NCBI GenBank assembly: GCA_026119935.1 | Contig: JALRMH010000005.1 | Span: 310,001 to 374,000 of the forward strand | Direction of reading: 5' to 3' | DNA length: 64,000 nucleotides | DNA from: Endothia cerciana | Taxonomy: Eukaryota > Ascomycota > Sordariomycetes > Diaporthales > Cryphonectriaceae | Shown here: piece by piece, positions 22,658 to 34,949 of the stretch | How positions within the stretch are numbered: the stretch's first letter is position 1 | Layout of the letters: the number at the start of each line of letters is the position of its first letter | Made by a program: the position numbers and the translations under genes | Notes under the pieces: model-generated | Databases searched by the model: none | What the model saw: only the letters and a program-made list of their open reading frames with translations | Told to the model about the DNA's origin: nothing

Positions 22658-23553
22658 TCATTCTCCTCCATCGTCGGCAGTGGAAAAGAAGTCTTGGAGT
22701 GATTCCACTATTTCATCCCAAGAATCTCTTCTTCGGATTCGCTCAGCCTTGATCGACTGACTTCCGTTTCCACCAAATTCAAGCATCCAGTCTAGGGGCA
22801 GCCTGTCCTTCCTATCACCTCTAGACGTGCTGCTCACGGCGCTGGAACTGTCCCACTCCCAACCGTCGCGTAGTGTGATGCTTGCCAATCTCTGACGTTA
22901 GCCTCATCTCTGTTGAGCCACGAGTTTCAGAGAGCTCGCCCTCCTCGGATATGGGATGACAGTTTTAGCAGCAACATATTTTTGACTTACAAGGCGGCAA
23001 GCTCAAAATAGCCCCAGCCCAGGGATGACCTGGTGAAGGGATGTTTGCGCAGTGTAACGAACCGGTGATTGCGGAAACTTCCATGCAGGATAAGGTCGAC
23101 CGACTCGATCACTTCTGGCCGCGAGCTTATAAGAAAGAAGGTCCAGAAATGGGTGCGGACCATTCCGGAGAGAGGCGAGATGGAAGGTGGGACGTTTTTG
23201 TGTTTGTTTCCGATCTGAATAACCATATCGTCGATGGTACCGTCCGCAACGTCTGTGATGTGCCCTTGATATGCAGTAGGATACTTGCGATATAGCTGGC
23301 ACCTCCTTGCAGTATCGGAAAAGGCCTTTGTCTCAGCTCTGCACAAGGTGCACTTGAGGCTCAGCCCGTCAATGGTGGGCTTGGAGCGTATCTGAAAGGA
23401 CTCCTCAATGCGCTGAGGCCCAGGATCCGCAAATGCTATCCACGTCATGAGACAGGCGCTGCAGGCTGAATGACCACACGAGGTCTTGGCCGGATCGTAG
23501 AGGAGGTTGTGACAGATCGGGCAGTCATCTTCATGATCGTGATCAGTGCTCAT
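22658..23553 (-). CDS. RING finger plus YEATS-like domain fusion protein
   Basis: Exons 22991..23553 and 22658..22889 (intron 101 bp) encode 264 residues. A C3HC4 RING lies at about residues 11-72: CPIC, TSCGHSAC, SACL, and CTLC after a 33-residue insertion. This predicts ubiquitin E3 activity. From about residue 130 the sequence reads THFWTFFLISSRPEVIESVD, then LHGSFRNH, FTRSSLGWGYFEL, and after the intron ASITLRDGWEW and LPLDWMLEFGG. That order fits YEATS-like domains, of the small type also found in prokaryotes. The splice junction falls inside this domain, and the model is confirmed by its continuity. What the YEATS part reads is unknown; acyl-lysine recognition is known for nuclear YEATS proteins only. 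No nuclear-localisation signal is obvious. Confidence 0.82.
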
Positions 23554-24109
23554 TCTGAGAGTTCAGCGGTAGAGCCTTGACAGTATCGTATCGCGAAAGA
23601 ATCGAGATGAAATCTGTTTTAAAGACACTGCCAAAGGAGAGGTGACTGATACGGAGAGGCTGCAGTGCTGTTGCCTCGCGTGACCCCACTTTCAAAGCCA
23701 TCTATGTGTGAGGCTCCAGCCATGCCGAACAATATATGGCTGTAATCAGTAAAAGGACCCACTTATCTAGACAGAGTCGGCAGAAATATAACAGTGATCA
23801 GAGAGAAGAAGTGTCCCTTCAGAAACACAAAGGAGCCCCTGCAATATCAAGACATGTTTATCCGGAACAAATGGTCCCACAGTTACCTTCAAGCTCGGCG
23901 ATAGTGCTCTCTGCCTCATGCACTCCTGCGTTCGATTCGCAGTATTCTCGACTATGACATACTGGCCGGAATGCTTTGCAGCACTTGCTCAGCCCTTGAA
24001 CATGATATGAGAGAGGTGTCATGGAACAACAACTGCGATCATAATACATGTGTTGTGCCACTGCTCGGACCCTTTTCTTTCTGTCTCCCGATCTTATACC
24101 AACTCTTGA
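23554..24109. other. Intergenic spacer
   Basis: 556 bp between two minus-strand genes. It contains the RING-YEATS promoter. A perfect 5-bp stem with a TTCGATT loop at 23926-23942 resembles a tRNA T-arm but has no matching acceptor stem. Nothing else is recognised. Confidence 0.4.
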
Positions 24110-25704
24110 TTACGGCCACATAGCATCCCAGATGAACAGCCAATGCTCGTAGTACCTATCCATGGGTCCCACGATGAAACTCCGTCCATATCCATTCCCT
24201 CGTAACTTGTAAGGCCTGGAGTACAGGCCCTCCGTTTTGAGGTGCCTCTTCTGGCAGACCGATATCGAGAAACTGCTCCTGCCGTTGCCAGCGAAATAGT
24301 CCGCGCCCGCCAGGACGATATAGTCGACGAGGCCCTGCTGGTCCCAGCTCATGGCGTGTAGCTCCTTTAGATCATCCCCGTCGAGCACGCTGTCCTTGCT
24401 AAGCAGCGTCATGCCAGTCTGCTCCTTTGCCGCCTTCGCCAGCTTTCGGGTCTCGGTCAGGTTGCCCGAAGCCACGTACCCGACTCTGAGCCCAACCTCT
24501 TCCGCTTTGCTCAGATATGCACTCTCCTGCTCCTCGTAGGACGGCCAGAACGGCTCGGCGTCCGCCTCTGACCTGAGGTGCGCACCGAAGAACCTGGAGC
24601 CGCTGCCGTCCGTGGTCTCGACGCCGTGGGGCCGTGCCTTCTCCTGTGCGAGAGCTTGCATGTTGGCGAGAGCCTTCTTGCCAAGCCGCATGATGGTCTT
24701 GTTGAATTTGCAGAGCCCACCAAATGTATTGGCCAGTTCCGGGCCGTCACGGGAGACAGGCCATTCCCACAGCACGCCCGGCCAGTCGTTCCCGCGGAAG
24801 AGTCGAGCGTTGCTTGCGGAAGGCGGTATCCCATTCATGGGATCTTTGACAAAATTTCGGAATCGGGCTGTTTACCAAATCAGCATAACAGCGGAGATTT
24901 TTTGGCCGTCAACAAGGAACGGTCAAGAAGGTTATGATATGATAGAATAATACCAGCAGCAGCATCAACACGAACAGGAGTCGGCTTACCCCCAAAGCGG
25001 TCGGTCTGGTGATCCAGTTCAGCAAAGTCACATTTGTCGGTATCTATACGGCCCATCTCGCGTGGATCGATCTTCTGAACCTCCGGCTCTCCACTGCCGT
25101 CACTCAAATATCGAACATTAGGCACTTTCGTCCAGTCGTCGTGGATGGTGATCTGCAGACAGCTCTCCCCCATCGCCCGACGAAAGTTGTCCTCGTCAAA
25201 TAAGTAGCTGAACGGCCTGAAGTCGGAGTCGTCGAAGATGATCTTGATGTTGTCGTCCTTCCTCTTCCTGATCACCGGCATCAAGATACCCGTGGCACCG
25301 GCCTCGATGGCATATCGAACACAAGTGAGGATGAAGTTGCGTACATTGCCAATGCCACCGAAGTTATTGTCGCACATGAAGACGACACCAGGCACCCACT
25401 CCTCGACCTCATCACATGCTCGCTTCAAGGGCCATCCCACGAAGGGAGCGTCGGGGTCCGAGAGGTCGACGTCGGTCATCAGCGGCTTACCTAGCCCATG
25501 TATTTCAGGGTTGATGCTGGCCGACATGAAATAGCTATCAGTGCTAGTCATGCCGCCACCTTTGGTTTCATCCGATGAGGGGTTTAAAGGCAGATTTGAT
25601 ATTTGCCACCGTAGCGTCCATATGAAGAGAAGGAGAGCGATGGCCAGGATCGACATGAATTGCGGCCGCCCCATCGATAGTATCGTTCTAAAGGAGTACA
25701 TCAT
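24110..25704 (-). CDS. Type II membrane protein, O-fucosyltransferase-like
   Basis: Exons 24990..25704 and 24110..24867 (intron 122 bp) encode 490 residues. A short cytoplasmic N-terminus is followed by one transmembrane anchor (FMSILAIALLLFIWTL, about residues 16-31), the layout of Golgi glycosyltransferases. The luminal part has GVVFMCDNNFGGIGNVRNFI near residue 106. The second exon contains FFGAHLRSEAD, which matches the HLRxE-type motif of GDP-fucose O-fucosyltransferases, and later LAGADYFAGNGRSSFSISV, typical of the donor-binding end of that fold. Sugar transfer in the secretory pathway is therefore likely; donor and acceptor are inferred. The acceptor CAG at 24868 gives an unbroken RFRNFVKDPMNG reading. 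An alternative would be another GT-B family. Confidence 0.8.
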
Positions 25705-27051
25705 GATACAGTAGATATAATCGTCTTATAGAGTGGAGGGAACGAGAGAGAGACGGTAGGGAAATGTATTTGGATGCGCTGCTGGTGGTTTATGCCGTTC
25801 GAAGATTCTTGGCCGAGAAGGCCAGGAATGGAATCTAATTCAGCTATGGTACCAGTATCTTCCGTGGCCTGTGATGACGCGACAAATGAACCACAGGAGA
25901 AGAGACAAGAATGAGCAGCATGATCGAAGATCGTGTTCTGCGGCTAAAACCACCTACTCAAGCCATGGCCAATAAGGGGCAGTCGAAGACGAGGGCTATA
26001 TGTTATAAAACTTCCGGAGGGTCATGTAGCCATTTGTCAATTTTCAAGCTGAGTCTGTGATACTTGGGGCTGTACTCCCAGTGATGGTTTATTCTTTGAA
26101 AGCTACACACCACGTAGGCGCAGTGAGCTTTGTGGGCCCCTGTGAAGATATCTGGGCGTGGCCATTAAGCTCGTTGATCTGTCAGAGTGAACCATGCATC
26201 AGAGCAGCAGACACCCACGGGTTCCTCGGAGCAGCTCAGACTGATGGGGTTTGCTCCCCCTATTGTCTCAAGTTTATCGGGGCTGAGTTCTTGGCACCAA
26301 TGCCTATACTTGCACTCGTTCGGTTGAAGCTGTGTCCAGGGATCTTTGTTACACAGTACTTTCTTGATGAAGCTTAATCAGGCAAAGAGACCACCTCCGG
26401 TTGTCAACCTTGTCTTATGGAAGGTCATGGCTCACGAGAGCCTGAGACTGAGGATTGGAGACATCTTTTGCGGGACTGGCGTGCTGGCCTCGAGTTTTAA
26501 CAAAACATACGCAAATATGATTTCCATGTTGAGAGTACGTTGTCGAGACCCCGTATAAAAACAGTAGCACAAGTCACATAATTAGGACGTGCCATCGCAT
26601 TCTGCGAAGATGATAATATTTGTCCTTTCCAGCTTCTATAGCCCAACGAGACGCAATTGATCTATCTCAGCAAGACGCATCTGTTCTATCGCAGCGCAGT
26701 ATGTAATTATTGTTAATATGTGCACGTGACCGAGTTCATCCCTTATCCATTTTGCATCTGCTCCCAGCAATGAAGTCGTACCATCATAACGGGGAATGCA
26801 ACCCAGGGCAACAGAAATGATGTAAAGACCCAATCCTTCTGTGCTGTGCTACTCCAACCGCGTCGAATAGAGGCGTTAAGACACAAGCAATGTGACGAGA
26901 ATAAGAAAGAAAGGAAAAAAAAAAAAAAGAAAGGAGAAGATGGAAAAGCCAGCCGCAGCGGCAGGCTAGAAAGGCAGCGTCCCAACGAATTGAAAAGAAG
27001 TCATGCTACACCCCCAACATCGCGCCGCTAGAATTTGGAAGGATGCCACGC
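25705..27051. other. Intergenic region with A14 tract
   Basis: 1.35 kb between the fucosyltransferase-like start and the CPS1 3' end, both on minus. It holds the promoter of the former near 25705-26000 and the 3' end of the latter. A run of 14 A lies at 26915-26928. Small open frames on both strands do not resemble proteins. Confidence 0.45.
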
Positions 27052-30000
27052 CTAGTAGCCCCTACCTATATCATTTCGGTCGACGAGGCTCATTCCGGCG
27101 ATGGCATCAGCGGCCCAGTCCTCTTCGTTTTGTATCGACAGATTGCGGGCGTGGTGACCAGCGCCATCCTGAGGCATAGTGTGGCCCCGCCAATCAACCA
27201 TCTGCCCGCCTTCCTGGAACTCAGCCAACCTGATCTCGGGTGTCTGCTGGCTCGGCTTGGGACCAACACTTGGTGGTCCATCGTTCGAGTCAAACTGGTT
27301 GAACTCGGGGAGGTCGAAATTATGCTGATCCTGAGAAGCGCGTGGCCCTGTCGGTGTCATCTCATCACGGCCGGTCCCGTTAGAATCGCTGCCATGAGAA
27401 TGCCCAGCCCTTATTTCCTCAGGCGGGAGGGCACTCATGTGCTCGAGCTGCTGCTCCAGCTCTCTCTGCTCAAGGATCTGAGGGGCCGGCTCGACATTGC
27501 GTAACGTACTGCCCACAGCGGCCAGGCCAATCTGTGCACCGCTGCTGCTTCTGAAGCTGCTGTAGCTTGCCCTGTGCCCGTCTGGAGTGCCTTCACCTTC
27601 GCCGCCCCCCAAGTTGGCGGATGTATCCCGGATGGCGAACTGCGCTATCGTCCTCATCTTGCGGGATACCCAGCCGGCCAAAATCTTGCCTCTTTGCTTC
27701 TCTCCAAGGCGAGAGCGGGGGAAATCACCCCGCTGGACGAAAGCAACAATGTCGACGACCACCTGGTGCTCGTTCAAAATGGAATCGACGATCACAGGGA
27801 CGATGGATGCAAGGTAAGCCTTGCGGCCTACTTCGACAATGACCACGACGAGGCCACCAGCTTGGAATACAGCGCTGTGGAGGCCTTTTTGTTAGCTCCA
27901 ATCTTCACAGGACCGCAGGGTTTGACATACCAGCCTCCAGTCATGATGTTTCGATGACTTCTCTCCACAGAAGCCTCGATATCCATGGGAAAGTGACTAA
28001 GCCCGTTGATCTCAAATGTCTCGCCAATGCTGCCCAACACGAATAGAACCTGCATGTCCACCTGGGCGCCGCCTGGGCCAATAGGCCTGCTGACATTGTG
28101 AAGGAAGCCGAGGTCACCGGTCCGGACATAGCTGATATTCGGATCTCCGTCGATTGTCCGACCATCGAACCTCTCTGCGTCAAATATATCCTTCGAGCCA
28201 TAGAAGCCCTTGACACAGGCCTCCGAGTCGACCCATATTTCGCCGTACTCGCCGTCTCCACAAAGAAGTCGGCTCTCGGGGTTGACGATCGCTATCTGCG
28301 TCGATACAGGAACCATGCCGGAGTCTTGGACGAGTAGCGCCTTCGGATCGCTCTCGACGTCGGTAGGGAGGACAAGGCCACGTCTGAGGGCCTTGGTATC
28401 TAGCCACAGTTCGATTGGCTCAATGCACATGTACGAACGCGACGCAATCATCGGGTTCAGTACGTGAGAATAGACCGTGTTGATCGCTGTGCGGTCCAGC
28501 CCAGTCGCTGCGAAGTGCAGTCGGACCTTCTGAAAGATATCGATGCGTGGTCGACCCTCCGCGGTAATCATCATATTCTTCAGCTCATGAAGCGTGAAGC
28601 CCTTGCCGGGCATGAGCGCCATCGCGTGGTCGAGCATCTGAGGCGTCGCGTACGTGTCTTTGATCTTGTACCGGGAGAGGATCATGAATAGCGACATTGG
28701 GTTTTGTGCAAACTCCACTGGCGATAGTATGTAGGTAGGCGTGCCAATATAGATGCCCATCAGGCAGGTGTGGATAAAGCCAAGGCCCGTGGTACTCCTG
28801 ACGCAGCCCAGCACGGGCCTGGAGCTCGTCATTTGACAAGTCTCTTTCTGGACCTTGCACATGCCTAGAATTGTTTCGTGACTTAGCTGTACGGCGAGTC
28901 TTCGCTGGTCAGGTGTCCAGTATGTCCAGATGACGACTGGGTAGCCTGACTGGACCCAAGAAGGATCCACAGTAATACCCAGGTCTCTCAGGCCATTGTT
29001 CTGCTTCGGTGGCTTAGTGGTGTTGTAGATGGGAGGGACGCCGATCTTCAAGATTGACGCAGACTGCTTGACATGCTGAGCCACTGGCTTCATCTTGAGA
29101 AGATGATCGACGTCCTGGTTCACCAGCACGGCCCTGACGTTATAGTCACCCACGAGATGGAGAAAAGCCGGCACATCTTCGGGCAGACGATTCTGGTCCA
29201 TCGGAGCGCAAGGAATGACGACTGCACCGAGATTGATGCACGCATGTACCGCGAAGACGAATTCCTCCGAGTGGGTGTACATGAGAATGACATGATCTCG
29301 CGGCCGGATCTTAACCTTGTTCTTGAGATACATGGCAACTGCTGCCACCCTGGTATCGAATTTCTTCCAGGTGATGCCCTTGCCCTCTTTGCCCTTGCCG
29401 TCGATCGTACAGTACGACAACTCTTCTGGTTGCCTAGCTACTCTCCATTGGATGAGGTCGGTGATGCTCCTGAAATTGTTGAGCGGAGTCGAAGTACGGT
29501 CGTCGATGACCACTTCCCGACGATCGATGCCGGAGTACTGTCTTTCGACAGGGCCCAATACCTCGGCCCGGGACTCTGAAGCAAGAAGGGACCAGATGCC
29601 GCCCATCGGGTCGACACCAACAGGCAGATTCTGCACGGCATGCTCCACACCGAACTTGACGTGCACTGCAGGCAGGTTGCCAAGGTCAAATTCCTTGCGA
29701 CAGAGCATGTTCCCGATCTCCCTACGGCCGTTCTTCTGTACTCTGGGCAGCGAGTTTGGTGCGGTAATCAAGACGCAGTAAACACGCAAATGATGTTCTT
29801 GCATCAGGACTTCTATGCACCTCTCCGAAAGGGAGTCGAGAAGTGCCGTGTCCAGTTGTCGTGGCGGTCCTCCGGAAGTTGCAGGTGCCGTTGACGCTGC
29901 TGTAGATTCAAGGACCACGACGGGCAGGTGCTCTTCATTGACGAATACATCGAACGCTGAGCAGTCGAAGATCTTTGGAATGTTGCGCATGATGCTGACG

Positions 30001-32976
30001 ACGATGTGCTGCACGAAAAAGTATCGGTACTCCGCAATCTCGTGCCCATGCTCGACCCATTCCACCTTCTGCCTGATGCGGTCCTCGTATAGCCCCAGGA
30101 CGAAAATCTTACCCTCGATAATAGTACCGAGGAGGCCTGTTCGGAGGAACTCTGGCTCAACGGCAGTTGGCGTTGGGTTGCCTGGTTCGAACTTGAAGGG
30201 CCTAGCATGGAAGATTTGCTCTGTATGCTTGGGCAGGGCCCAGAACCCACCAGATAGAGAAGGAGAGTCCACCCAAATTTCGCCGATCGAGTGCGGCGAG
30301 GATAGCAGGCCTGTTTCTGGATCGACGACGGCCAATGTGGCGTCAGGTATTGGGTACCCGAAGGCTCCGACGCGGACCGTACTCGGGTCACTGGCCTTCT
30401 TCCTGGCCTCATCACCCATGGCGACGACCAGGACCTCATTCGACTTCAACGCTTCCCTGTCTAGCAGGACCTCGCTCAGCTCACTCTTGGCGCGCTCCTC
30501 TGTTACATTGGTCGGACCGCCGCTGAGGAGACTCCCAAAGCCGTTGGACGGCTTTTCCTTCTCTTCCGGCTCTTTCTCCTCCTCAGAATCTTCGTCGTCA
30601 TCCACGTCCAGCTTTAGGGGGCATCCCATGCGCTCCTCCCCCCCCAACCAGTCGCGCACGCTAATGACCATGCCTCCATGCTCCGGTAGACAAAGCATAG
30701 GGGCCACGACTTCTCGCGCCCGCGGGTTCCTGAGCGGTCGCAGCCACCGGTCCGCCAAGACTTCGTGGAACTCGCTGTCAACAGTGACAGTATCTATCAG
30801 GCATAGCTTGACTGACTGGAAATTGGGTTCGGTGCCCTTCTTAAAGTTTCGGGTCGTCATCGGATCCTGCTGGTAGTTGTAGGCAGCCCGCTTGAGCCCG
30901 GGGTAGTCCGCCACCATGAGTGTGGCCTTGTACTTGGTTATCAGATGCGCATACAGACCCGGAACCTCGACGGCCTTGTTCTCCACCCAGACGGTAGTAT
31001 GGCCACCGTACACGGTCAGTAGAACCCCGAGGATCATGCCTATGCCTTGACGAGGATCCAAATACGAGAGCAGTATTTCGCTGCCTGCGCTACCGCCAAT
31101 GAGCCGTCCATTTTTGTCACGTAGGGACTGGCTGAAGGTGTCTCCGGGAGAGTTGCCGGGTACCTGGGATACGATGGCGCTCATGCAAGCCATCTGGTGC
31201 ATGATCGTCCGGTGGCTCAGGACCACGCCCCTCAGGTCGCCGGTTGGGGCCCTCGAGAATTCGACATAGGCTAGGTCTGGCACGGATAGTGCCGGGGTAT
31301 CGTCCTTCTTTTTGGGGTGATAGCTGCCGAACTCGTTTGTTTTCCACCATTCGACCCCCTTGGGCCACGTGAGCTTCTGTACGGTGATGTCTCGCTGGAA
31401 CGCCTTCAGATTGTTGTCAGTCGTCAAGGCGAGATGTGCCTGCGTGGAAGTCAGGATCAGGTTCAGCTTCTGATAATCTTGAAGCTCATTGATGGGCACC
31501 GCCACGACGCCGGCAATGAAGCATCCGAGTAAGGCTATGGCGAAGTCGATGATCTCAGTGTCGCGGTATATCAGGGCGACCCGATCCCCGCGGTACAGAG
31601 AGCTCTTGTCTCTTATGACCTGAGCCACCTTCTCCGCCCTAGAAGCAAGTTTATCCCAGGTGATAGATGCGGTCTCTTTTCCGCGGCTGTCGAGGACCCA
31701 GTATGCGGGAAGCTTGGCTGATGTTCGGCCCCGATGACGCAGCACGGCAGCTATGTTATCGAACTGAGACATCTGGACGTGCGCATCGTGTGGGTCGGAT
31801 ATGGCAAAGGGGACCTCGCGTGGCTCCAGCGGCATCAGGTATTCAAGAACCTCGTCGGTGGGAAGGTCGTTCGCCGAGAGCATCGGAGGGGCCATTGCTG
31901 CCGTCGGGGAGAAGGCGTCGCTGGCCGAATACCGCTGAGGACCGCCATACTGCTCCGAGGGCATCTGATCGTAGGCCTGTTGGCCAGCGAAGTCGGAAAA
32001 GTAGCCCTGTGAGTCGAGTAAGGTGCCCGTCCTGCTGTCGTATGTATTGCGGCGCTCCGGCTCCCCATAGTCGCCATGGCGCTCGGGATTGAAAGCATAG
32101 TCGGCTGAGGCCATCGTGGGCGAACGTGTATGGTCATCGCTCCCTTGATCCAGGCCCGGCATGAGGAAGAGGGAATTGCGTTGTCGCATATCCGGGCGCG
32201 AGTCGGCAAAGGTGCCGCCCGGGGCCAACAGATTGGCCGGATGTTGCTCGGGAGGAATTTGGTAAGGGCTCTGGGCCCGTTGCGAGTAGGGCGACGGAGC
32301 TCGGCCACCGCCTGGGGAAGTGAGGTCGGTGGTCGTTGGAGACAACGGACTGACTGGGCTCGGAGAGTTCGCACTCAGAGCGGCCAAAGCACTTGCCCTC
32401 GTGCCATCGTTGGAGGGATGCGAGGAGCTGTCGGCAGAGTGTATGCGCAAGCCGGGTTGGGAATCGGTCGGAAGAGCGCCGTACTGGGACAGGAGTTGTG
32501 TTCTCCGCTTGTGATATCTGAAAGTCGAAGAGGTCCAAGTGGTCAGCGCTGGGCACGCGTTACGGAGAGCTTGTACCATATAGAGGAGGGCTGTGGATAT
32601 GAATGCCTTGCGAGCCCGCACCGAGGCGCACTCAGAAGAGGCCCGGCGGGTGGGGGAGGAGGCAGCGAGACAGTGACATACCCCTTCTCAGTAATATCGC
32701 CTTCCTGCGGCAGAGCATCCTGGTCAGCTAGATTGTCCTGTCTCGCGAGAGAAGAGCGGTTGGAATGCGAGGGGGGATACACGCTTCGGGAGCGGCAGCC
32801 CCGTCGAGGTTGAGCCCGGGAGCAAGCATTGGGCGCGGCGACTAGGAGGATAGCTCGCCTGTCTGATTGCCCCTGACGAGCGTGATGGGATCCAAAGCAG
32901 CAACTGCACACACCTCCAATTCTCTCTCTAGCTCATCCAATCTCTCCTGCAGATCCGGGGCGAGATCTGCCGCCAT
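27052..32976 (-). CDS. CPS1: CPS1/DIP2-type tandem adenylate-forming domain protein
   Basis: Four exons, 32914..32976, 32682..32704, 27931..32517 and 27052..27874 (introns 209, 164 and 56 bp), encode 1831 residues. An N-terminal DMAP1-binding-like domain (MAADLAPDLQERLDELEREL, then EGDITEKG and YHKRRTQLLSQYG) is spread over exons 1-3. A Ser/Pro-rich linker follows, then two AMP-binding (acyl-CoA-synthetase-like) domains beginning near residues 285 and 1045. The first has ITWDKLASRAEKVAQVIRDK, and the last exon closes with AYLASIVPVIVDSILNEHQV, characteristic of the CPS1 group. Homologues are animal DIP2 proteins, which act on diacylglycerol or fatty acyl metabolism, and fungal CPS1, reported as needed for virulence in plant and human pathogens. 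The C-terminal 180 residues are hydrophilic. Function here is inferred from homologues. Confidence 0.93.
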
Positions 32977-34949
32977 AGTGGGCTATGGGTGTGGGCGCCG
33001 GGTCGAGGGTGAGAGGATGGTGTGAAGGGCGAGTTGCTCGGAGCAGAGTCGGCGAGCAAGGAGGTTGTCTCATAGGTATGTATGTATGCCTGTGGCGAGT
33101 GTCGTTGGACGTCGAGTGAGGACGACGACTCGTCGGGTTGGCTGTAGATGAAGATGGGGGGGATGCACAGGTGGAGGCCGAGGTGTGCAGGTGGAGTGAG
33201 GAAACACAACATCGAATGCCCTTGTTTCCGGAACTCAGGACCCTGCAGGCGGCAACACGGACATCAGGACCAGGCAAAGCCTCGACCTGGTAAGCTGTCC
33301 AGAATCTAGCGACGCCTGTGTGAGCCCGTGGTTGTTCGTTCAAACCTCAACTCGACTCGATGTGCTGCTCGCTAGCCCATTCGAGTTGGGGTCCGGTGGG
33401 CTCGGTAGGCCGCGCAGTTATCTTCGGGCCCAGAAATGCTCCTCAGGGAAAGCCCTAGAGGTTTTCCCGGGGCTGCGTCTTCTTTCAGGCAATTTGGAGA
33501 GGTGTCAATGTCAAGGTCAAGGTCAAAGTCAATGGGCCGTCTCGTGACGTAAGTGTGTCCCCCTCAGCGCCAATGCCCTGGCCTGCAATGCAAGGTTTCT
33601 CTGCCTGTCCGCTCAGGGGCAGTCGAAGCATTGAGCCCAACTCGGCTTAGACGGAACGGCACAGCCCACCGGAATTGGGGGCTCCTCGGTTGGACAGCAG
33701 AGCTCTAAATAAAGCAGCACAGCAGTGGTCTGCACACCGTGCAGATTGGAAGACACAGGGCCTCGGGGCCTGAGGGGCCTCCATAAACCACCGGGAGCAG
33801 TGAGGTCACCTGCCCAGAGCTTGGACCATCGCTGATTATTTTAGGGGACTGGACGCATGGGATTCGAAGGACAGGACCTTTACCGCAGAGCCCCGAGCCC
33901 CGACCCCCAGTTCGGCTAGATCGGCCCCAGACACGAGGCCCACACCCACCAGTTTAAATCTGTGGTGGGATTTCCCAATCCAGCCCTGACAAGCCTGAAC
34001 AGAAAATTTCAGCTTCATCATCACAGCCCATGCAGCTTCCCACAGCTCCTGGTCACGACGGCTATCAACCCGTGGCCTCAGGTGCACCACCAGTACCTTT
34101 ATCCTGACCTCTTGGAGCTTCAGGAAAGACAGGCGAGGCTCTGCTCCCTTTCGTCACTGTGCTCGCCCTGGTCGGGTCTGTATGCAGGCTGGATGTTGAT
34201 GACTATACTATGTATGGCTTCGCGAAGGTGAGATGCTTTCGGGGGAAGGGGGAAGGGGGGAGGGGAAAAAAAGGCAAGCAGGTCTTCTCATGGTCAGTAC
34301 TCTCTCTGTCTTCCTGCCCTCCCCATTACTAGGATGATGAGATATATCGCATTCACAGACCTGTTCTGAATCGCCCTTGTTGATAAAATGCATTGAGCTC
34401 TCTCCTCTGACGCCTTCCACCGATCTGATTCCCGCTTTTGCACTCATCAGCTGTCTTCCTGGCAACCTCGCTGACATCTATAATAGATATCAGTTGCACT
34501 CGTCCCTTTGCTGTCTAGCTTGGTGCACCAAGGCACGGCATATTTGTGACCCTACTTGTGACCCCCACCATCTTGCACTCCACGACCCCTCCAGCTCCTG
34601 GCCGGTCAGTGCAGCCCATGTTTCGTCAATCCCCTTTGGATCTATCCTAGCAGACTACAGTACCTTGTCACACCTTGTCCTTGCCATCCAGACACTGCAG
34701 CCCGTGTCTTTGATTGTGCTGAGTGCCCCCGGACAATACCGTTGTGCTCCGAACTATTCATGGCCCAAGGAAAGGCTCTTTGGAACAATGTCTTGTCTGA
34801 TTGTCATCCATGTAAAATGGTTGTTGTTCCCGTCATGGGCTCTTTGTCTTGGGCCATATTAAACAGACTGTTCCCCGTGCACCATTTCCTTTCGAGCCTC
34901 GGAAAATTATCGTGCCAATTCGACTTCCAAGTACTTCGACCCAGCAGCA
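32977..34949. promoter_or_regulatory. Long divergent promoter region between CPS1 and the 749-aa gene
   Basis: About 2 kb between outward-facing start codons. It contains five tandem GTCAAN hexamers at 33504-33533, a G/A-rich tract at 34228-34268 and a putative TATA-like AAATAAA at about 33708. Small open frames overlap on both strands and are not genes. The length is unusual for this gene-dense window and suggests long leaders or complex control. Confidence 0.45.
33504..33533. repeat. Five tandem GTCAAN hexamers
   Basis: Read on plus, the units are GTCAAT, GTCAAG, GTCAAG, GTCAAA and GTCAAT without interruption. The regular six-base spacing resembles a clustered binding-site array, or it may be a minor simple repeat; no factor can be assigned. 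Confidence 0.8.

Noticed and set aside
23926..23942. tRNA-like T-arm (CTGCG-TTCGATT-CGCAG)
   Set aside because: A perfect stem and a canonical loop, but no acceptor stem complementary to the following TATTCTC and no D-arm at a suitable distance were found; probably coincidence.
29815..30876. 353-codon plus-strand frame inside CPS1
   Set aside because: It is antisense to the second large CPS1 exon, whose minus frame is uninterrupted for 1529 codons and matches the family.
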